A stretch of DNA of 64,000 nucleotides from Pseudomonas sp. efr-133-TYG-5 (GCF_030209175.1 NZ_JARVSM010000008.1:62001-126000); one strand, 5' to 3'. Counted from the first letter of the stretch, positions 52,701 to 63,293 are shown. Numbers and translations: made by a program. The notes: a model not told the origin generated them from the sequence alone.

Positions 52701-55335
52701 GCTCCAGTGTGGTCAGGTCGCCTTCTTCGATGTGCTTGCGCAACACGGCGCATTCGAATTGCAACCGCAGCATTAACCGCCACGGTTCGAGCAGGCATTC
52801 GCGGCGATGTGCGTTGACGAACGGCGGCTCATCGCTGGAGCCGCTGAACACCTGGCGAATCAGCTCTTCGTAGGCCTTGGGCAGGTCCAGTTCGGGCAGC
52901 ACCTTGAGCAGATAGGGCTTGGTGATGCCGCTGACCAGCGTCTGGCGCTCGGCTTCGCTGCTCGCAGTGACCTCGACGCGCATGAAACCGAGGCGCAGCA
53001 GCAGCGGTTCGAGGCTCATCGACGGGGTGTTGTCGAGGTTCATCTGCGCCAGCGCTTCGAGGGACATTTTGCTGCGTGCCTTGCTGGGCACCAGCTCCAG
53101 CTTGACCGGCGTGCCCGGTGCACCGGGGGCGGCTACGGTGTGTTTCTCCCTGGCCACCGAATCCGGCAGATCCAGCTGCACGCTGAACGTGCCCTTGAGC
53201 GAGAAGTCCTTGCGCAGGCGGGCGTGCAGGCGTTGCCGGGTGAATTCGTCGCGCGCTGGCAGGGCGATTTCCAGCAGGGCATGGCTGCGCTGCATGGCTT
53301 TGATATAGCGCTCGAGCAATTGCTTGAGGGTACTGCGCTGCTCGGTCGACAGCTGGCTCAGCCAGTCCGGCAGGCTGGCGCCGAGCGTGGCGCTGCGGTG
53401 CTGCCCCTGGAGATGGGCGTACGCCACTTGCCGCGCACCGTTGACCGGCACTTGCAGAATGGCGTGAAAGCGTTGCCGGAGGATTTCCAGTTGCTCGGCC
53501 CGTTGCGCTGCCTGCGCCTTGTTGCGATAGCGCTGACGCAGGCCGGCGGCCTGTCCGTCGAATTCGCCGCTGACCTCGTTCAGCGCGTGCTGCAACGGAT
53601 CGCCGACGATCCTGTTCAGGTGCAGGCTCAGCGTCGCATCCTGCGCCGGCATCTTGAACAGCTGCTGCTCCAGCGCCTGACGATTGGCCAGGCGTTGCAG
53701 GCCGCCACCGCTTCCCGGCCAGTACAGCAGCAGGCTGTGCGGCGCGTGCGGATCGCTGAGCACCCGAGGGTCGGTGATGACCAGCGGACCGTTGAGGGTC
53801 TGCCGTCGCTGGTGCGTCCGCTCGCCGTCCTGTTCGCTCATCGCCAGCGACAGGGTCGCCGCACAAGAGCCGCTGCGGTCGCTGGTCGTTTGTGCGAGAA
53901 CGTTCTTGAGGTCGCGGTATTCGTCATCGCTCAGCTGCTGCAGGGTGTGCTGCAACTCGGCCTCGGCCAGCAGGCCCTGCCGGTGCGCCTGGTGCAGCGC
54001 GGTGAATTCGCGATTGAACGTGGTGACGTCCAGCACCCGTTCGCGGTACAGCAAGTTGTGCGCGGCGCTGCTGGCCTTGCGCTCGGCGGCTTCGAGGGTC
54101 TGCAACAGCTTGTCGAGCGTGGAGCGCTGTGCCTGGGTGGCCTGCTTCGCCCAGTCTTCCAGGGCCTGCTGTTGCTGTTGCACGGCGGCCTGCCGCAGCG
54201 CCCAGGGAATGTCGGCATGCAGCGCACCGAACAGGGCCGGTTCATCGTCAGCGAGGTCTGCCGGTTGCACCGGTGGCGCGGCGAACACGCCGCCGACACT
54301 GCGCTGGCGATCCAGACGATCGGCCTGCTCCAGCGCCCGGGCGCCATGTTCGGCCAATCCGGAACGGCTCGCCGAGTGGCTGCGCAGGGCGGCCAGGCGG
54401 GCCTGTTGCAAGTGCTTGAGCAGGTCGGTCATGCCTTTGGTCAGCGGCAGGGTGCGCGCGCTGTATTCAAAGCGCAGGCCGGTGGCGGGCAGCCCCTTGG
54501 GCACCAGGCCCTGGCGGGTCAGCCAGGCTTCCATGTCGCGGCGTCTGGCGAAAGCCTGCAACGGCACCGGTTGCTTGGGCAGGTACAACAATTGTTGCCC
54601 CGTCTGCGGGTCGCCAACGCTGATGACCCAGGCGTCGGGCAGGGTGACGCGGGTGTTGTTGCTCAGCAGCAGGTCGAGGCGTTCGTTGTGCAGCGGCTGC
54701 TCGTCCAGGCGCGGGTTGGGCCGGGTGTCGTCCATCAACAGCCACAGCGGGCGCAGTTGCTCGCTGGTCAGCGTGCGCTGCGCCAACGCCACCTCGGCCG
54801 TGGCCTGCAGATGAAGGCGGTACAACTGGCTGGCGCGCTCCCGGCGCGACACGGGCGTGTCGGGCGCGCGGCCATCCCAATAGCGGTTCCAGCCCTGATC
54901 GAGGGCTTCCTGGGGATTGAGCTTGTGCAGGCGGGTGAGCAATTGCAGCGGCGTCTGGCTGGCGAGCGCATGGCTGGAATGCAGGCCGCTGACCACGCAG
55001 GGCCGATCCAGTGCGTTATCCAGCCGCGGATGCTGATAAACGAACGCCCACGCCTGGACGAAATCGACGAATTGCTCGGGGTGCGGCTCGGCCGCGCTGA
55101 AGCGCAGGCCGGCGCTGGGTGCACCGAGGTCGAAGCGGTTGTGCAGAAAGTCCGTCAGCGTCGCGCGGGTGGACGGCACGCCGGCGAACAGTTCGCGCAA
55201 TTCGTCGCTGGCCTGGCGCCAACGCGCCATGGCGCCGTGCAGCAGCGCGGCATCGATATTGACCGGCAGTGGCTCGACAGCGGGCCATTGCTGCGGCGCC
55301 GGAAGGGGCTCATCTGAGAAAAGGGTTGCAGGCAT
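49786..55335 (-). CDS. very large DUF6543/dermonecrotic-toxin-domain protein
   Basis: The protein has 1849 residues from the ATG at 55335 (MPATLFSDEPLP; the ribosome-binding site is weak, and an in-frame start 17 codons upstream is possible). It is largely helical, with Gln/Leu/Arg-rich predicted coiled regions (AAVQQQQQALEDWAKQATQA). A central part near residue 768 (SLEALAQMNLDNTPSMSLEP) and the segment IYQVEPSTDSRGWRL resemble the toxin-like proteins at the start of the window. Near residue 1055 hydrophobic segments (LGLVPFVGTAIALYDAW; then LLSLIDAAMDILPSLGV) parallel the GPMA..WPVAL and IDMLFDLPFL segments there. No Tiki-like domain was found. A large secreted or contact-delivered toxin is the family expectation; no signal peptide or secretion motif is visible. 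Confidence 0.8.
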   Translation of the reverse strand: MPATLFSDEPLPAPQQWPAVEPLPVNIDAALLHGAMARWRQASDELRELFAGVPSTRATLTDFLHNRFDLGAPSAGLRFSAAEPHPEQFVDFVQAWAFVYQHPRLDNALDRPCVVSGLHSSHALASQTPLQLLTRLHKLNPQEALDQGWNRYWDGRAPDTPVSRRERASQLYRLHLQATAEVALAQRTLTSEQLRPLWLLMDDTRPNPRLDEQPLHNERLDLLLSNNTRVTLPDAWVISVGDPQTGQQLLYLPKQPVPLQAFARRRDMEAWLTRQGLVPKGLPATGLRFEYSARTLPLTKGMTDLLKHLQQARLAALRSHSASRSGLAEHGARALEQADRLDRQRSVGGVFAAPPVQPADLADDEPALFGALHADIPWALRQAAVQQQQQALEDWAKQATQAQRSTLDKLLQTLEAAERKASSAAHNLLYRERVLDVTTFNREFTALHQAHRQGLLAEAELQHTLQQLSDDEYRDLKNVLAQTTSDRSGSCAATLSLAMSEQDGERTHQRRQTLNGPLVITDPRVLSDPHAPHSLLLYWPGSGGGLQRLANRQALEQQLFKMPAQDATLSLHLNRIVGDPLQHALNEVSGEFDGQAAGLRQRYRNKAQAAQRAEQLEILRQRFHAILQVPVNGARQVAYAHLQGQHRSATLGASLPDWLSQLSTEQRSTLKQLLERYIKAMQRSHALLEIALPARDEFTRQRLHARLRKDFSLKGTFSVQLDLPDSVAREKHTVAAPGAPGTPVKLELVPSKARSKMSLEALAQMNLDNTPSMSLEPLLLRLGFMRVEVTASSEAERQTLVSGITKPYLLKVLPELDLPKAYEELIRQVFSGSSDEPPFVNAHRRECLLEPWRLMLRLQFECAVLRKHIEEGDLTTLERALDPNLPGGWNIVLQPAFLSVGGKDTPQEGPVTLAGVTFIEESVSGRILLYLPDSPDGRFLRPYRRIEEARQGLFQLCAQDQFARYLAGRALQGNVRAHESRIGQAVAKNFDGLIGVGHRWPPGTSLAEHLLNVHMGRLIEAHRGTSRSNEALYLERYALSGPRAFNYLKMALGLVPFVGTAIALYDAWTSANQAVAAFLRGQVGDGVAEIEAVLLSLIDAAMDILPSLGVAGGSGSARAVARTRQLRQLSSSVSALQEMSARQARRVIERFAGYEYPRPVYLFGQQPDSSGFYRNIYRHADGNFIVRQGRIYQVEPSTDSRGWRLSGTAQKTYKQPIALDDFGQWDTYYAIYGTAFDGGGLGGGNLLVHLANTLDPLWPLAMRERLPRWWAEQGYRRQKYLTRGANELGLEMETQYQKSKQVLDDYTAARGEARAALRRGTEAVCLADIDMASRRYAMLAELLPMTRGNKRRTVLECMSQDAWKVTDRKQFLVHCINHQVLPLLERIDALIDRLNALPDNTLRERLSLLGEIRTLRLQNMQFIDQTEVLMHDLQRWYERIGVAAHKAQIRMRVEPLSRRLSDNTLLYLRTSNLLEIVKRYDNVNDMSWLFLQRQAQDLRAKVDRALYVHISLDETVASAAQRNRILQDCLATYTQYLREMRVWTTSTPQHFHMAEVPALLAGVEKMAERARQMRQLPTTQPLAGEIRKKVFTTDDGQVLIGVEHWEPTTQKRQYHLTGKGGLNEIWEQDSNGSFRLLNPPAPVAAPSAQELTALLAETRSRLAFVPTYEAKVKAYAEQDMLPVDLEHMLVSEAEELLRRARHLEALDGQNALIGNLRDKADELKASGRQLRTAQALKSRHPTDGMLADLLEQNAVQARKLGELKNLGKRRDGRNDYLQEYEILDLTKTPAELLWYAHFHYSKATPGLREFEKAHLKLPEHRSITHADDPSLPYADIGKQSALLTHLENL

Positions 55336-55541
55336 GTTCAATACGTTCCCGATGGAGAGCGGGACATCCGCTCGCCGACGGCGCATTGCACGGCATTGGC
55401 CTGGAACAACGGTGTTACATAGTTATCGTTCGGATGACCGCTCGGCACTCTTCATCAAACTGTCACGCAACTGTGGCAGCGCGCTTGAACAAACTTCATC
55501 AGACTCGCGCTCTACTGGGGTTCTGCGTTTCGGTGTTTTTC

Positions 55542-56576
55542 ATGCTCAAGGGATTTTTCTCCATCGCGACCTTGCTGGTCGCGGTTTTTTTCGGCGCCTC
55601 GTCTTCGGCGGCCGCGCGTTGTGACGTCAATGTACCGACCGAACGGGTCGACCTGGCGCAGGTCAGCCTGGCGTACCAGAGCATCGGGCGTGCGTCGGAT
55701 CCGGCGTTGCTGCTGGTGATGGGCCTGGGCGGGCAGTTGATCCACTGGCCGGACGAAGTCGTCGTGGCGCTGTGTCAGCAGGGCTTTCGGGTGATCCGCT
55801 ATGACAACCGCGATGTCGGTCTGTCGACCTGGCGCCAGGCCCCGGCCGAGGCCAACCTGACCTTTGAAGTGCTGCGCTACAAACTCGGGCTGCCGGTGGC
55901 GGCGCCCTACAGCCTGAGCGACATGGCCGACGACGCCCTCGGCCTGATGGATGCCTTGCACATCGAGCAATTCCACGTGCTCGGCGCGAGCATGGGCGGG
56001 ATGATCGCCCAGCATCTGGCGGCGATGGCCCCGCAGCGGGTGGAAAGCCTGACCCTGATCATGACCAGCTCCGGTGCCGAAGGCCTGCCGGCGCCGAGCG
56101 CAGCGCTGGTGCAACTGCTGTCCCGGCGCGGCGCACCGAACCGTGAGGTGGCGCTGGAGCAACAGGCTGATCTGCTGGCGGCGCTGGGCAGTCCGGCGGT
56201 CAGCGATGATCGTCAGGCGCTGCTGCAGCAGGCTGCGCTGGCCTATGATCGGGCGTTCAATCCCGAAGGCGTCAAACGCCAGATCATGGCAATCCTCGCC
56301 GAGCCGAGCCGGGTGGCGCTGCTCAATCAACTGCGCGTGCCGACCCTGGTGGTGCATGGCACCGCCGATCCGTTGTTGCCGGTGATGCACGGCGTGCACC
56401 TGGCGGCGCATATTCGCGGCAGTCAGTTGCGGCTGATTCCGGGGCTGGCCCATCGTTTCCAGGAGGCGTTCAAGGAGCCGTTGCTGGCGGCGGTGCTGCC
56501 GTACTTGCAGGCGCATCGCGAAGACACCTCGCACTGGGCGCAGATCGAGCCGGTGGCGGGCAGCAATCTGCTGTAA
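55542..56576 (+). CDS. alpha/beta hydrolase, exported
   Basis: The protein has 344 residues. The N-terminus MLKGFFSIATLLVAVFFGAS is signal-like with cleavage likely near SSAAARC. The hydrolase fold shows the oxyanion HG-type region LLLVMGLGGQLIHWPD, the nucleophile elbow LGASMGGM (Ser), the acid in VVHGTADPLLP and the His in GLAHRFQE. It resembles the esterase/haloperoxidase-like group. Substrate unknown. The ribosome-binding site before 55542 is poor; a TTG upstream would extend the N-terminus. It is divergent from the giant toxin-like gene. Confidence 0.85.
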   Translation: MLKGFFSIATLLVAVFFGASSSAAARCDVNVPTERVDLAQVSLAYQSIGRASDPALLLVMGLGGQLIHWPDEVVVALCQQGFRVIRYDNRDVGLSTWRQAPAEANLTFEVLRYKLGLPVAAPYSLSDMADDALGLMDALHIEQFHVLGASMGGMIAQHLAAMAPQRVESLTLIMTSSGAEGLPAPSAALVQLLSRRGAPNREVALEQQADLLAALGSPAVSDDRQALLQQAALAYDRAFNPEGVKRQIMAILAEPSRVALLNQLRVPTLVVHGTADPLLPVMHGVHLAAHIRGSQLRLIPGLAHRFQEAFKEPLLAAVLPYLQAHREDTSHWAQIEPVAGSNLL

Positions 56577-56679
56577 GCGAGGGCATCGCGGGCTCTGCGC
56601 TTGTTGGCATGCATCCCGGCACTGCCGACCGGTGTATCTTGCAAACTTTACGCTGCGTGTTCTGGCCGTGAGGTGTGTG

Positions 56680-57345
56680 ATGAGTGCTGCCCTGAAAATC
56701 GATTTTGTCAGTGACGTGTCCTGTCCGTGGTGCGCCGTGGGTCTGTATGGCCTGCTGCGGGCGCTGGAAATTCTGCGCAACGAAGTGCAGGCCGAGATTC
56801 ACTTCCAGCCATTCGAACTGAACCCGAAGATGGGCCCGCAAGGGCAGAACATCGCCGAGCACATCCAGGAGAAATACGGCTCGACCGCGGAGCAGTCGCA
56901 GAAAAACCGCGAAGTGATCCGCGCCCGTGGCGCCGATGTCGGCTTCAGTTTTCGTACCGACGGCAACAGCCGCATCTACAACACCTTCGATGCCCATCGT
57001 CTGTTGCACTGGGCAGGGCTGGAGGGGGCGCAACTGGCGTTGAAAGAGGCGCTGCTCAAGGCGTATTTCACCGATGGCGGCAATCCGTCCGACCCTCGCC
57101 AGTTGGCCCGGCTCGCCGAAAGCGTCGGCCTCGATCGGCAACGGGCCGAGGCGATTCTGGCCAGCGACGAGTTTGCCGCCGTGGTTCGCGAAGAAGAACA
57201 GCAGTGGCTGCAACGCGGGGTGAGTTCGGTGCCGACCGTGGTGTTCAACGGTCAATACGCGGTGACTGGCGGGCAACCGGTGCAGACATTCGTCGACGTG
57301 ATCCGGCAGATCATGAGCGAGGCGCGGGGCGGTACAGTCAACTGA
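56680..57345 (+). CDS. DsbA family oxidoreductase (FrnE-like)
   Basis: The protein has 221 residues with no signal peptide, so it is cytoplasmic. The active-site CPWC is at Cys15-Cys18 (DFVSDVSCPWCAVGLYGLL). FQPFELNPKMGPQGQNIAEH, NTFDAHRLLHWAG and GVSSVPTVVFNGQYAVTGGQ (cis-Pro loop) are typical of the FrnE/2-hydroxychromene-isomerase-like DsbA branch. It probably acts in thiol-disulphide exchange under oxidative stress. The ATG at 56680 has GAGG 6 nt upstream. Confidence 0.9.
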   Translation: MSAALKIDFVSDVSCPWCAVGLYGLLRALEILRNEVQAEIHFQPFELNPKMGPQGQNIAEHIQEKYGSTAEQSQKNREVIRARGADVGFSFRTDGNSRIYNTFDAHRLLHWAGLEGAQLALKEALLKAYFTDGGNPSDPRQLARLAESVGLDRQRAEAILASDEFAAVVREEEQQWLQRGVSSVPTVVFNGQYAVTGGQPVQTFVDVIRQIMSEARGGTVN

Positions 57346-57353
57346 CAGCCGCC

Positions 57354-57393
57354 AAAGCCCCTTCCTGCGGGAGAGTGCTGGGGGAGGGGCTTT
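57354..57393. terminator. hairpin between convergent DsbA-family and glpM genes
   Basis: AAAGCCCCTTCC (57354) pairs with GGGAGGGGCTTT (to 57393). The loop is about 15 nt and T-runs are short on both strands. It may serve as a weak bidirectional terminator. Confidence 0.6.
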
Positions 57394-57398
57394 CGCTG

Positions 57399-57737
57399 TC
57401 AGCTGTGCAGGCGCACCCACACGGTGACCAGGACAGTCGCCGCCATCAACCAGGCCACCGCCGCCACGGCCAGCGACGCTTCCAGGCGCAGGCGGTCGAC
57501 CATCACATACAACGTCGCCAGATAGACGAAATACGGAATGATCGACCACATGCCAAAGACGATGGTGGTCTTCAGGTCGTCGATCGAACGGCCCTTGCCG
57601 ACGATGTAGTGGGCGATCAGGGCGAAGGTCGGAAACAGCGGCACCAGGCCGGCGATGTAGTAATTGCGGGTTTTCGACAGCGCGGCAAGAATCACCACCA
57701 CCGCCGCCCCCAGCAACGCTTTGAAAATCAGATCCAC
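57399..57737 (-). CDS. glpM: GlpM family membrane protein
   Basis: The protein has 112 residues with four membrane segments. IFKALLGAAVVVILAALSKT, RNYYIAGLVPLFPTFALIAH and TTIVFGMWSIIPYFVYLATL closely match GlpM of P. aeruginosa, where the gene is reported to affect alginate production; the mechanism is unclear. The GTG at 57737 (GAGAA 6 nt upstream) is used. It lies 11 bp after the aauR stop on the same strand, so it is likely the last gene of that transcript. Confidence 0.85.
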   Translation of the reverse strand: MDLIFKALLGAAVVVILAALSKTRNYYIAGLVPLFPTFALIAHYIVGKGRSIDDLKTTIVFGMWSIIPYFVYLATLYVMVDRLRLEASLAVAAVAWLMAATVLVTVWVRLHS

Positions 57738-57748
57738 GTCGTTCTCGC

Positions 57749-59073
<1,325 letters not shown>

Positions 59074-59077
<4 letters not shown>

Positions 59078-60987
59078 ATTGGCTCGGCGGGAGTAGGGCT
59101 TACCAACGGTAAACTGAGGACGAAGGTGGTGCCACCGCTGGCCGGGTGCTCGACACCCAGGTGCCCGCCGGTGGCGGCGGCCAGGCTGGCGGACAGGGTC
59201 AGGCCGAGGCCCAGGCCCTGTTCGCCAGGCTTGGTGGTAAAGAACGGTTCGAACAGATGCTTGCGCGCCTCGGCGTCGATGCCGTGGCCGTTGTCGCGCA
59301 CCCGCAGGCGATATTTGCCGTCGAATGCCTCGCCTTCGAGCCACAGCTCCGGCAGCGGTTGTGCCTGCATGGCGTCGAGGGCGTTGCCGATCAGGTTGAC
59401 CAGAATCTGCTCCAGGCGGGTCTGGTCGATCTGCACTTGCACGTCTTCGAACTGCCGATGCAGTTGCACCGCCGCAGTTTCCACCCGCGCACCAAGCACC
59501 TGCAGCGCGGCCTCCACGGCTTTGCCGAGGCTGGCCTGGCCCTTGTCGTCGCCGCGGCGGGCGAACGAGCGCAGGCTGGCGGTGATCCGGCCCATGCGGT
59601 CGATCAGGTCGTTGATGGTTTTCAGGTTGGTGCTGGCGACATCGAGCTGGCCGCGTTCGAGAAAGCGAATGGTGTTGCCCGACAGCGTGCGCATGGCGGC
59701 CAGCGGCTGGTTCAATTCGTGGGCGATGCTGGTGGACATCTGGCCGATGGCCGCCAGTTTGCCGGCCTGCACCAGTTCATCCTGGGCGCGGCGCAGGGTT
59801 TCCTCGGCCTGGCGCCGTTCGCGGATCTGGCTCTTGAGGCGGTCGTTGCTGGCACGCAGGTCGGCGGTGCGTTCGGTAATCCGACGCTCGAGCTGATTGT
59901 TGGCTTCCTGCAAGGCTTCGCGGGCGGCGAGGCGGGTGGCGATGACCTTGCGTCGCTCGTTCCAGGCGATCAGCAGGAACGCCACCAGGGCAAACGCCAC
60001 GGCCACCAGGATGCCCTGGTTGATCGCTTCGCGACGCAAGTCCTGCAACGGCGTGAGCAGGGTGAAATTCCACGGTGTATCGCTCAGCGGCCGGGTCTGC
60101 GCCAGGTAACTGATGTTTTCCTCGTCGCGCTCCTGGCGCGGCAGCAGTTCGGAGTTGGCCGGGAAAGTGAGTTTCTCCACGCCTTCGGCCAGGGTTTCCC
60201 GGGCCAGCGGTTGCAGTTCGTTGAGCGGAAACCAGTAGTACTGCAGGCTGCGGGCGAGTTTTTCCTTGGTTTCATCGCTCAGCGGTACCACCGATTTCAG
60301 CCGTCGGGCCGGATCGCTGGAGAGAATGATGATGCCGTTCTCGTCACTGACGAAGGCTTCCAGGCGCGCCCGTTGCCAGCGTTCCTCCATGGCTTCCATG
60401 CGCACCTTGACCACCGCGACGCCAATGATCTTGCCGTGTTCTTCCAGGCCATGGGCCAGGTAATAGCCGGGTTCGCCATTGGTGCTGCCGATACCGTAGA
60501 AGCGCCCGGGCTGGCCGCGCACGGCGTTCTGGAAATAGGCGCGAAATGACAGGTCCTCGCCGAGGTAGCTGTCGACATCGCGCCAGTTGCTGGTGGCCAT
60601 GACCCGGCCGGTGGTGTCCATGACGTAGATGGCCCGACTGCGGCTGCGCCGGTTCAGGCCTTCAAGGTAATCGTTGACCGTTTGCCGGTGTTCCGGGGTC
60701 GGATCGCCGAGCAACTGCGAAACGCTCGATTCGAGCTCGAGCAGGCTGGGCAGGTAGGTGTATTTGCTGATTTCGCTTTCGACGGCCCGGGCGTTCAACT
60801 CGAGCTGACGCTGGCCGTTTTCGCTGAGGCTGCGAATGCCGAAGTGTTCACTGATCCAGAAGCCGGCGTAACCCAGCCCGACCATCAACACGATGACCAG
60901 CGGCGGCAGGAACAAATGGCGGATCAGACGGGGTTTCACGGCAAGTGATGGCGGCGCGGCGCGATAGAGATTGGGGTCGCATTTCAT
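59074..60987 (-). CDS. aauS: sensor histidine kinase AauS (DctB-like)
   Basis: The protein has 637 residues. An N-terminal membrane helix (LFLPPLVIVLMVGLGYAGFW) and a second one (GILVAVAFALVAFLLIAW) flank a periplasmic dCache-type sensor domain (YVMDTTGRVMATSNW; VDSYLGEDLSFRAYF; GYYLAHGL). A coiled linker leads to the kinase core: H-box AHELNQPLAAMR (near residue 422), NLIGNALDAMQ, DNGHGID and GLGLGLTLS. It should sense extracellular glutamate/aspartate and phosphorylate AauR. The ATG at 60987 is used; a GTG just before it is possible. Confidence 0.9.
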
Positions 60988-61040
60988 CACAGATGCCTTG
61001 GGTCAACCACAACACTTACCTGATAGCTGTCACTGCGGCT

Positions 61041-61130
61041 GTGGGCGCCGGCTTGCCAGCGATAGCGGTCTGTCAGTCGCCATCATCGACAACTGACAGG
61101 GCCCCATCGCGGGTAAGCCCGCTCCCACAG
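61041..61130. repeat. REP doublet between aauS and aatP
   Basis: GTGGGCGCCGGCTTGCCAGC (61041) and GCGGGTAAGCCCGCTCCCAC (to 61129) are divergent copies with imperfect arms. It separates the transporter genes from the two-component genes on the minus strand. Confidence 0.82.
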
Positions 61131-61144
61131 GGAACGCGGTGCTT

Positions 61145-61879
61145 TTAGTGCTGCAGGATTTTCTCGAGGAAATGCTGCGCGCGTTCGGAACGCTGGCTGA
61201 TATCGCCGAAGAATTCTTCCTTCTTGCAGTCTTCGATGATCTTGCCGGCATCCATGAAGATCACCCGGTCGGCCACTTTGCGGGCGAAGCCCATTTCGTG
61301 GGTCACGCACATCATGGTCATGCCTTCGTGGGCCAGTTGCACCATCACGTCGAGCACTTCGTTGACCATTTCCGGGTCCAGCGCCGAGGTCGGTTCGTCG
61401 AACAGCATGACGATCGGGTCCATCGCCAGTGCCCGCGCAATGGCCACGCGCTGCTGCTGGCCGCCGGACAGTTGGCCGGGATGCTTGTGAGCATGAGCGG
61501 AGAGGCCGACGCGTTCGAGCAGTTGCAGGCCTTTCTTGGTCGCTTCTTCCTTGCTGCGGCCCAGCACCTTGATCTGCGCGATGGTCAGGTTCTCGGTGAT
61601 GGTCAGGTGCGGGAACAGCTCGAAATGCTGGAACACCATGCCGACCCGCGAGCGCAGTTTCGGCAGGTTGGTCTTCGGATCGGCAATCGAGGTGCCGTCG
61701 ACGACGATGTCGCCTTTCTGGAACGGCTCCAGCGCGTTGACGCACTTGATCAGGGTCGACTTGCCCGAACCGGACGGGCCGCAGACCACGATCACTTCAC
61801 CCTTCTTGACCTCGGTGCTGCAATCGGTCAGCACCTGGAAGTCCCCATACCACTTGTTGATGTTCTTGATAGAGATCAT
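61145..61879 (-). CDS. aatP: acidic amino acid ABC transporter ATP-binding protein AatP
   Basis: The protein has 244 residues. Walker A is CGPSGSGKSTLIKCVNALEP, the Q-loop is FQHFELFPHLT, the signature is LSGGQQQRVAIARALA, Walker B is VMLFDEPTSALDPE, and the switch His is in CVTHEMG. It powers import of glutamate and aspartate with AatQ/AatM. The start overlaps the aatM stop by ATGA. Confidence 0.95.
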   Translation of the reverse strand: MISIKNINKWYGDFQVLTDCSTEVKKGEVIVVCGPSGSGKSTLIKCVNALEPFQKGDIVVDGTSIADPKTNLPKLRSRVGMVFQHFELFPHLTITENLTIAQIKVLGRSKEEATKKGLQLLERVGLSAHAHKHPGQLSGGQQQRVAIARALAMDPIVMLFDEPTSALDPEMVNEVLDVMVQLAHEGMTMMCVTHEMGFARKVADRVIFMDAGKIIEDCKKEEFFGDISQRSERAQHFLEKILQH

Positions 61880-62550
61880 ACGGCGAACCTTTTTTGCAGA
61901 CGCTTGACCAGCTGCGAGGCGGCGAAGCTGATGGTGAAGTACACGAGACCTGCGAAGATCAGGAACTCATTGGAGCGGCCAATGATGTCGCCACTGGCGC
62001 GCGAGGCGTTGAGGAAGTCCACCAGGCCCACGGTGTAGACCAGCGAGGTGTCCTGGAACAGGATGATGCTCTGCTGCAGCAGCAGCGGGGTCATCTTGCG
62101 GAACGCCTGCGGCAGGATGATCAGGCGCATCATCTGCCCGTAGGTCATGCCCAGTGCCTGCGCGGCACCCATCTGGCCCTTGGGGATCGACTGCACGCCG
62201 GCACGGACGATTTCGCAGAAGTAAGCCGCTTCGAACATCATGAAGGCCACGATGCACGAGGTGAACGCGCCGATCGGGGTGTCTTCGCCGGTGATCCAGC
62301 GCAGCACGAACGGCACCGCCAGGTAGAACCAGGTGATCACCAGCAGCAGCGGGATGGAGCGGAAATAGTTGACGTAGGCGCCGGCGATGCTCGACAGCAG
62401 CTTGCTGTGGGACAGGCGCATCAATGCCAGGAGAGTGCCGAGGATGATTCCGCCGACCACGCCCAGCGCCATCAGCTTGAGGGTCATCAGCATGCCGTTC
62501 CACAGGCCGGGAATGGCCGGGACGATGCCACTGAAATCGAATTCCATCAT
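61876..62550 (-). CDS. aatM: acidic amino acid ABC transporter permease AatM
   Basis: The protein has 224 residues and is a membrane permease of the HisM/GlnP type. The EAA loop is SIPKGQMGAAQALGMTYGQM with RLIILPQAF after it. YFRSIPLLLVITWFYLAVPF is typical of the family. It pairs with AatQ to form the channel. The start overlaps the aatQ stop (TGATG); two adjacent ATGs exist, and I used the outer one. Confidence 0.94.
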   Translation of the reverse strand: MMEFDFSGIVPAIPGLWNGMLMTLKLMALGVVGGIILGTLLALMRLSHSKLLSSIAGAYVNYFRSIPLLLVITWFYLAVPFVLRWITGEDTPIGAFTSCIVAFMMFEAAYFCEIVRAGVQSIPKGQMGAAQALGMTYGQMMRLIILPQAFRKMTPLLLQQSIILFQDTSLVYTVGLVDFLNASRASGDIIGRSNEFLIFAGLVYFTISFAASQLVKRLQKRFAV

Positions 62551-63293
62551 TTACCCCCTACGGAGATCAGGCCGGGCACGGCGACTTTCTTCTCGACCAT
62601 GCGCATCAGCAGCATCAGGCTCATGTTCAGGGTGAAATAGATCAGGGTCGCCAGGGTGAAGGCTTCGAACAGGTTGGCCGAGAACTCGGCGGTCTGTTTG
62701 GTTTGCGCCAGCAGTTCCATCAGGCCGATCAAGGACGCCACGGAGGAGTTCTTGAACACGTTGAGGAATTCCGAGGTCAGCGGCGGAATGATGATCCGGT
62801 AGGCCTGGGGCAGCAGCACGTTCCAGTAGATCTGCGGCAGCTTGAAGCCCATGGCGCGGGCGGCGGATTCCTGGCCACGCGGCAGCGCCTGGATACCGGT
62901 GCGAACCTGTTCGCAGACGCGGGCGGCGGTGAACAGGCCCAGGCACACGACAACGCTCAGGTAGGCCGAGGTGGTCGGGTTGAGGTCCTGCTTATACCAG
63001 TCCTGCAGGTTCTGCGGCAGCATGTCGGGTACCAGGAAGTACCAGATGAACAGCTGAACCAGCAGCGGCACGTTGCGGAACAACTCGACGTAGCAGGTCG
63101 CGATGCCCGACACGATGCGGTTCGGCACGGTGCGCATGATGCCCAGCAGCGAGCCCAGCAACAGGGCGATGATCCAGGCCACGACGGCGATGGCGATGGT
63201 CCAGCCCAGGCCGGAGATGAACCAGTCGAGATAGGTCTCGCTGCCCACGCCGGTGGACTTGAAGAACACGCCCCAGTCCCAGTTGTAATTCAT
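62547..63293 (-). CDS. aatQ: acidic amino acid ABC transporter permease AatQ
   Basis: The protein has 248 residues, starting MNYNWDWGVFFKSTGVGSET, which is the family start for glutamate/aspartate permeases (GltJ-like). The EAA loop reads ALPRGQESAARAMGFKLPQI, followed by VLLPQAYRIIIPPL. YVELFRNVPLLVQLFIWYFL is typical. The ATG at 63293 is chosen over an upstream in-frame ATG for this reason. It is the first permease after aatJ. Confidence 0.94.
   Translation of the reverse strand: MNYNWDWGVFFKSTGVGSETYLDWFISGLGWTIAIAVVAWIIALLLGSLLGIMRTVPNRIVSGIATCYVELFRNVPLLVQLFIWYFLVPDMLPQNLQDWYKQDLNPTTSAYLSVVVCLGLFTAARVCEQVRTGIQALPRGQESAARAMGFKLPQIYWNVLLPQAYRIIIPPLTSEFLNVFKNSSVASLIGLMELLAQTKQTAEFSANLFEAFTLATLIYFTLNMSLMLLMRMVEKKVAVPGLISVGGK

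Noticed and set aside
52807..55317. 836-codon open frame on the plus strand, and others at 49651-52776
   Set aside because: They are mirror frames of the 1849-residue protein; Gln/Arg/Gly-rich composition and lack of any domain argue against coding.
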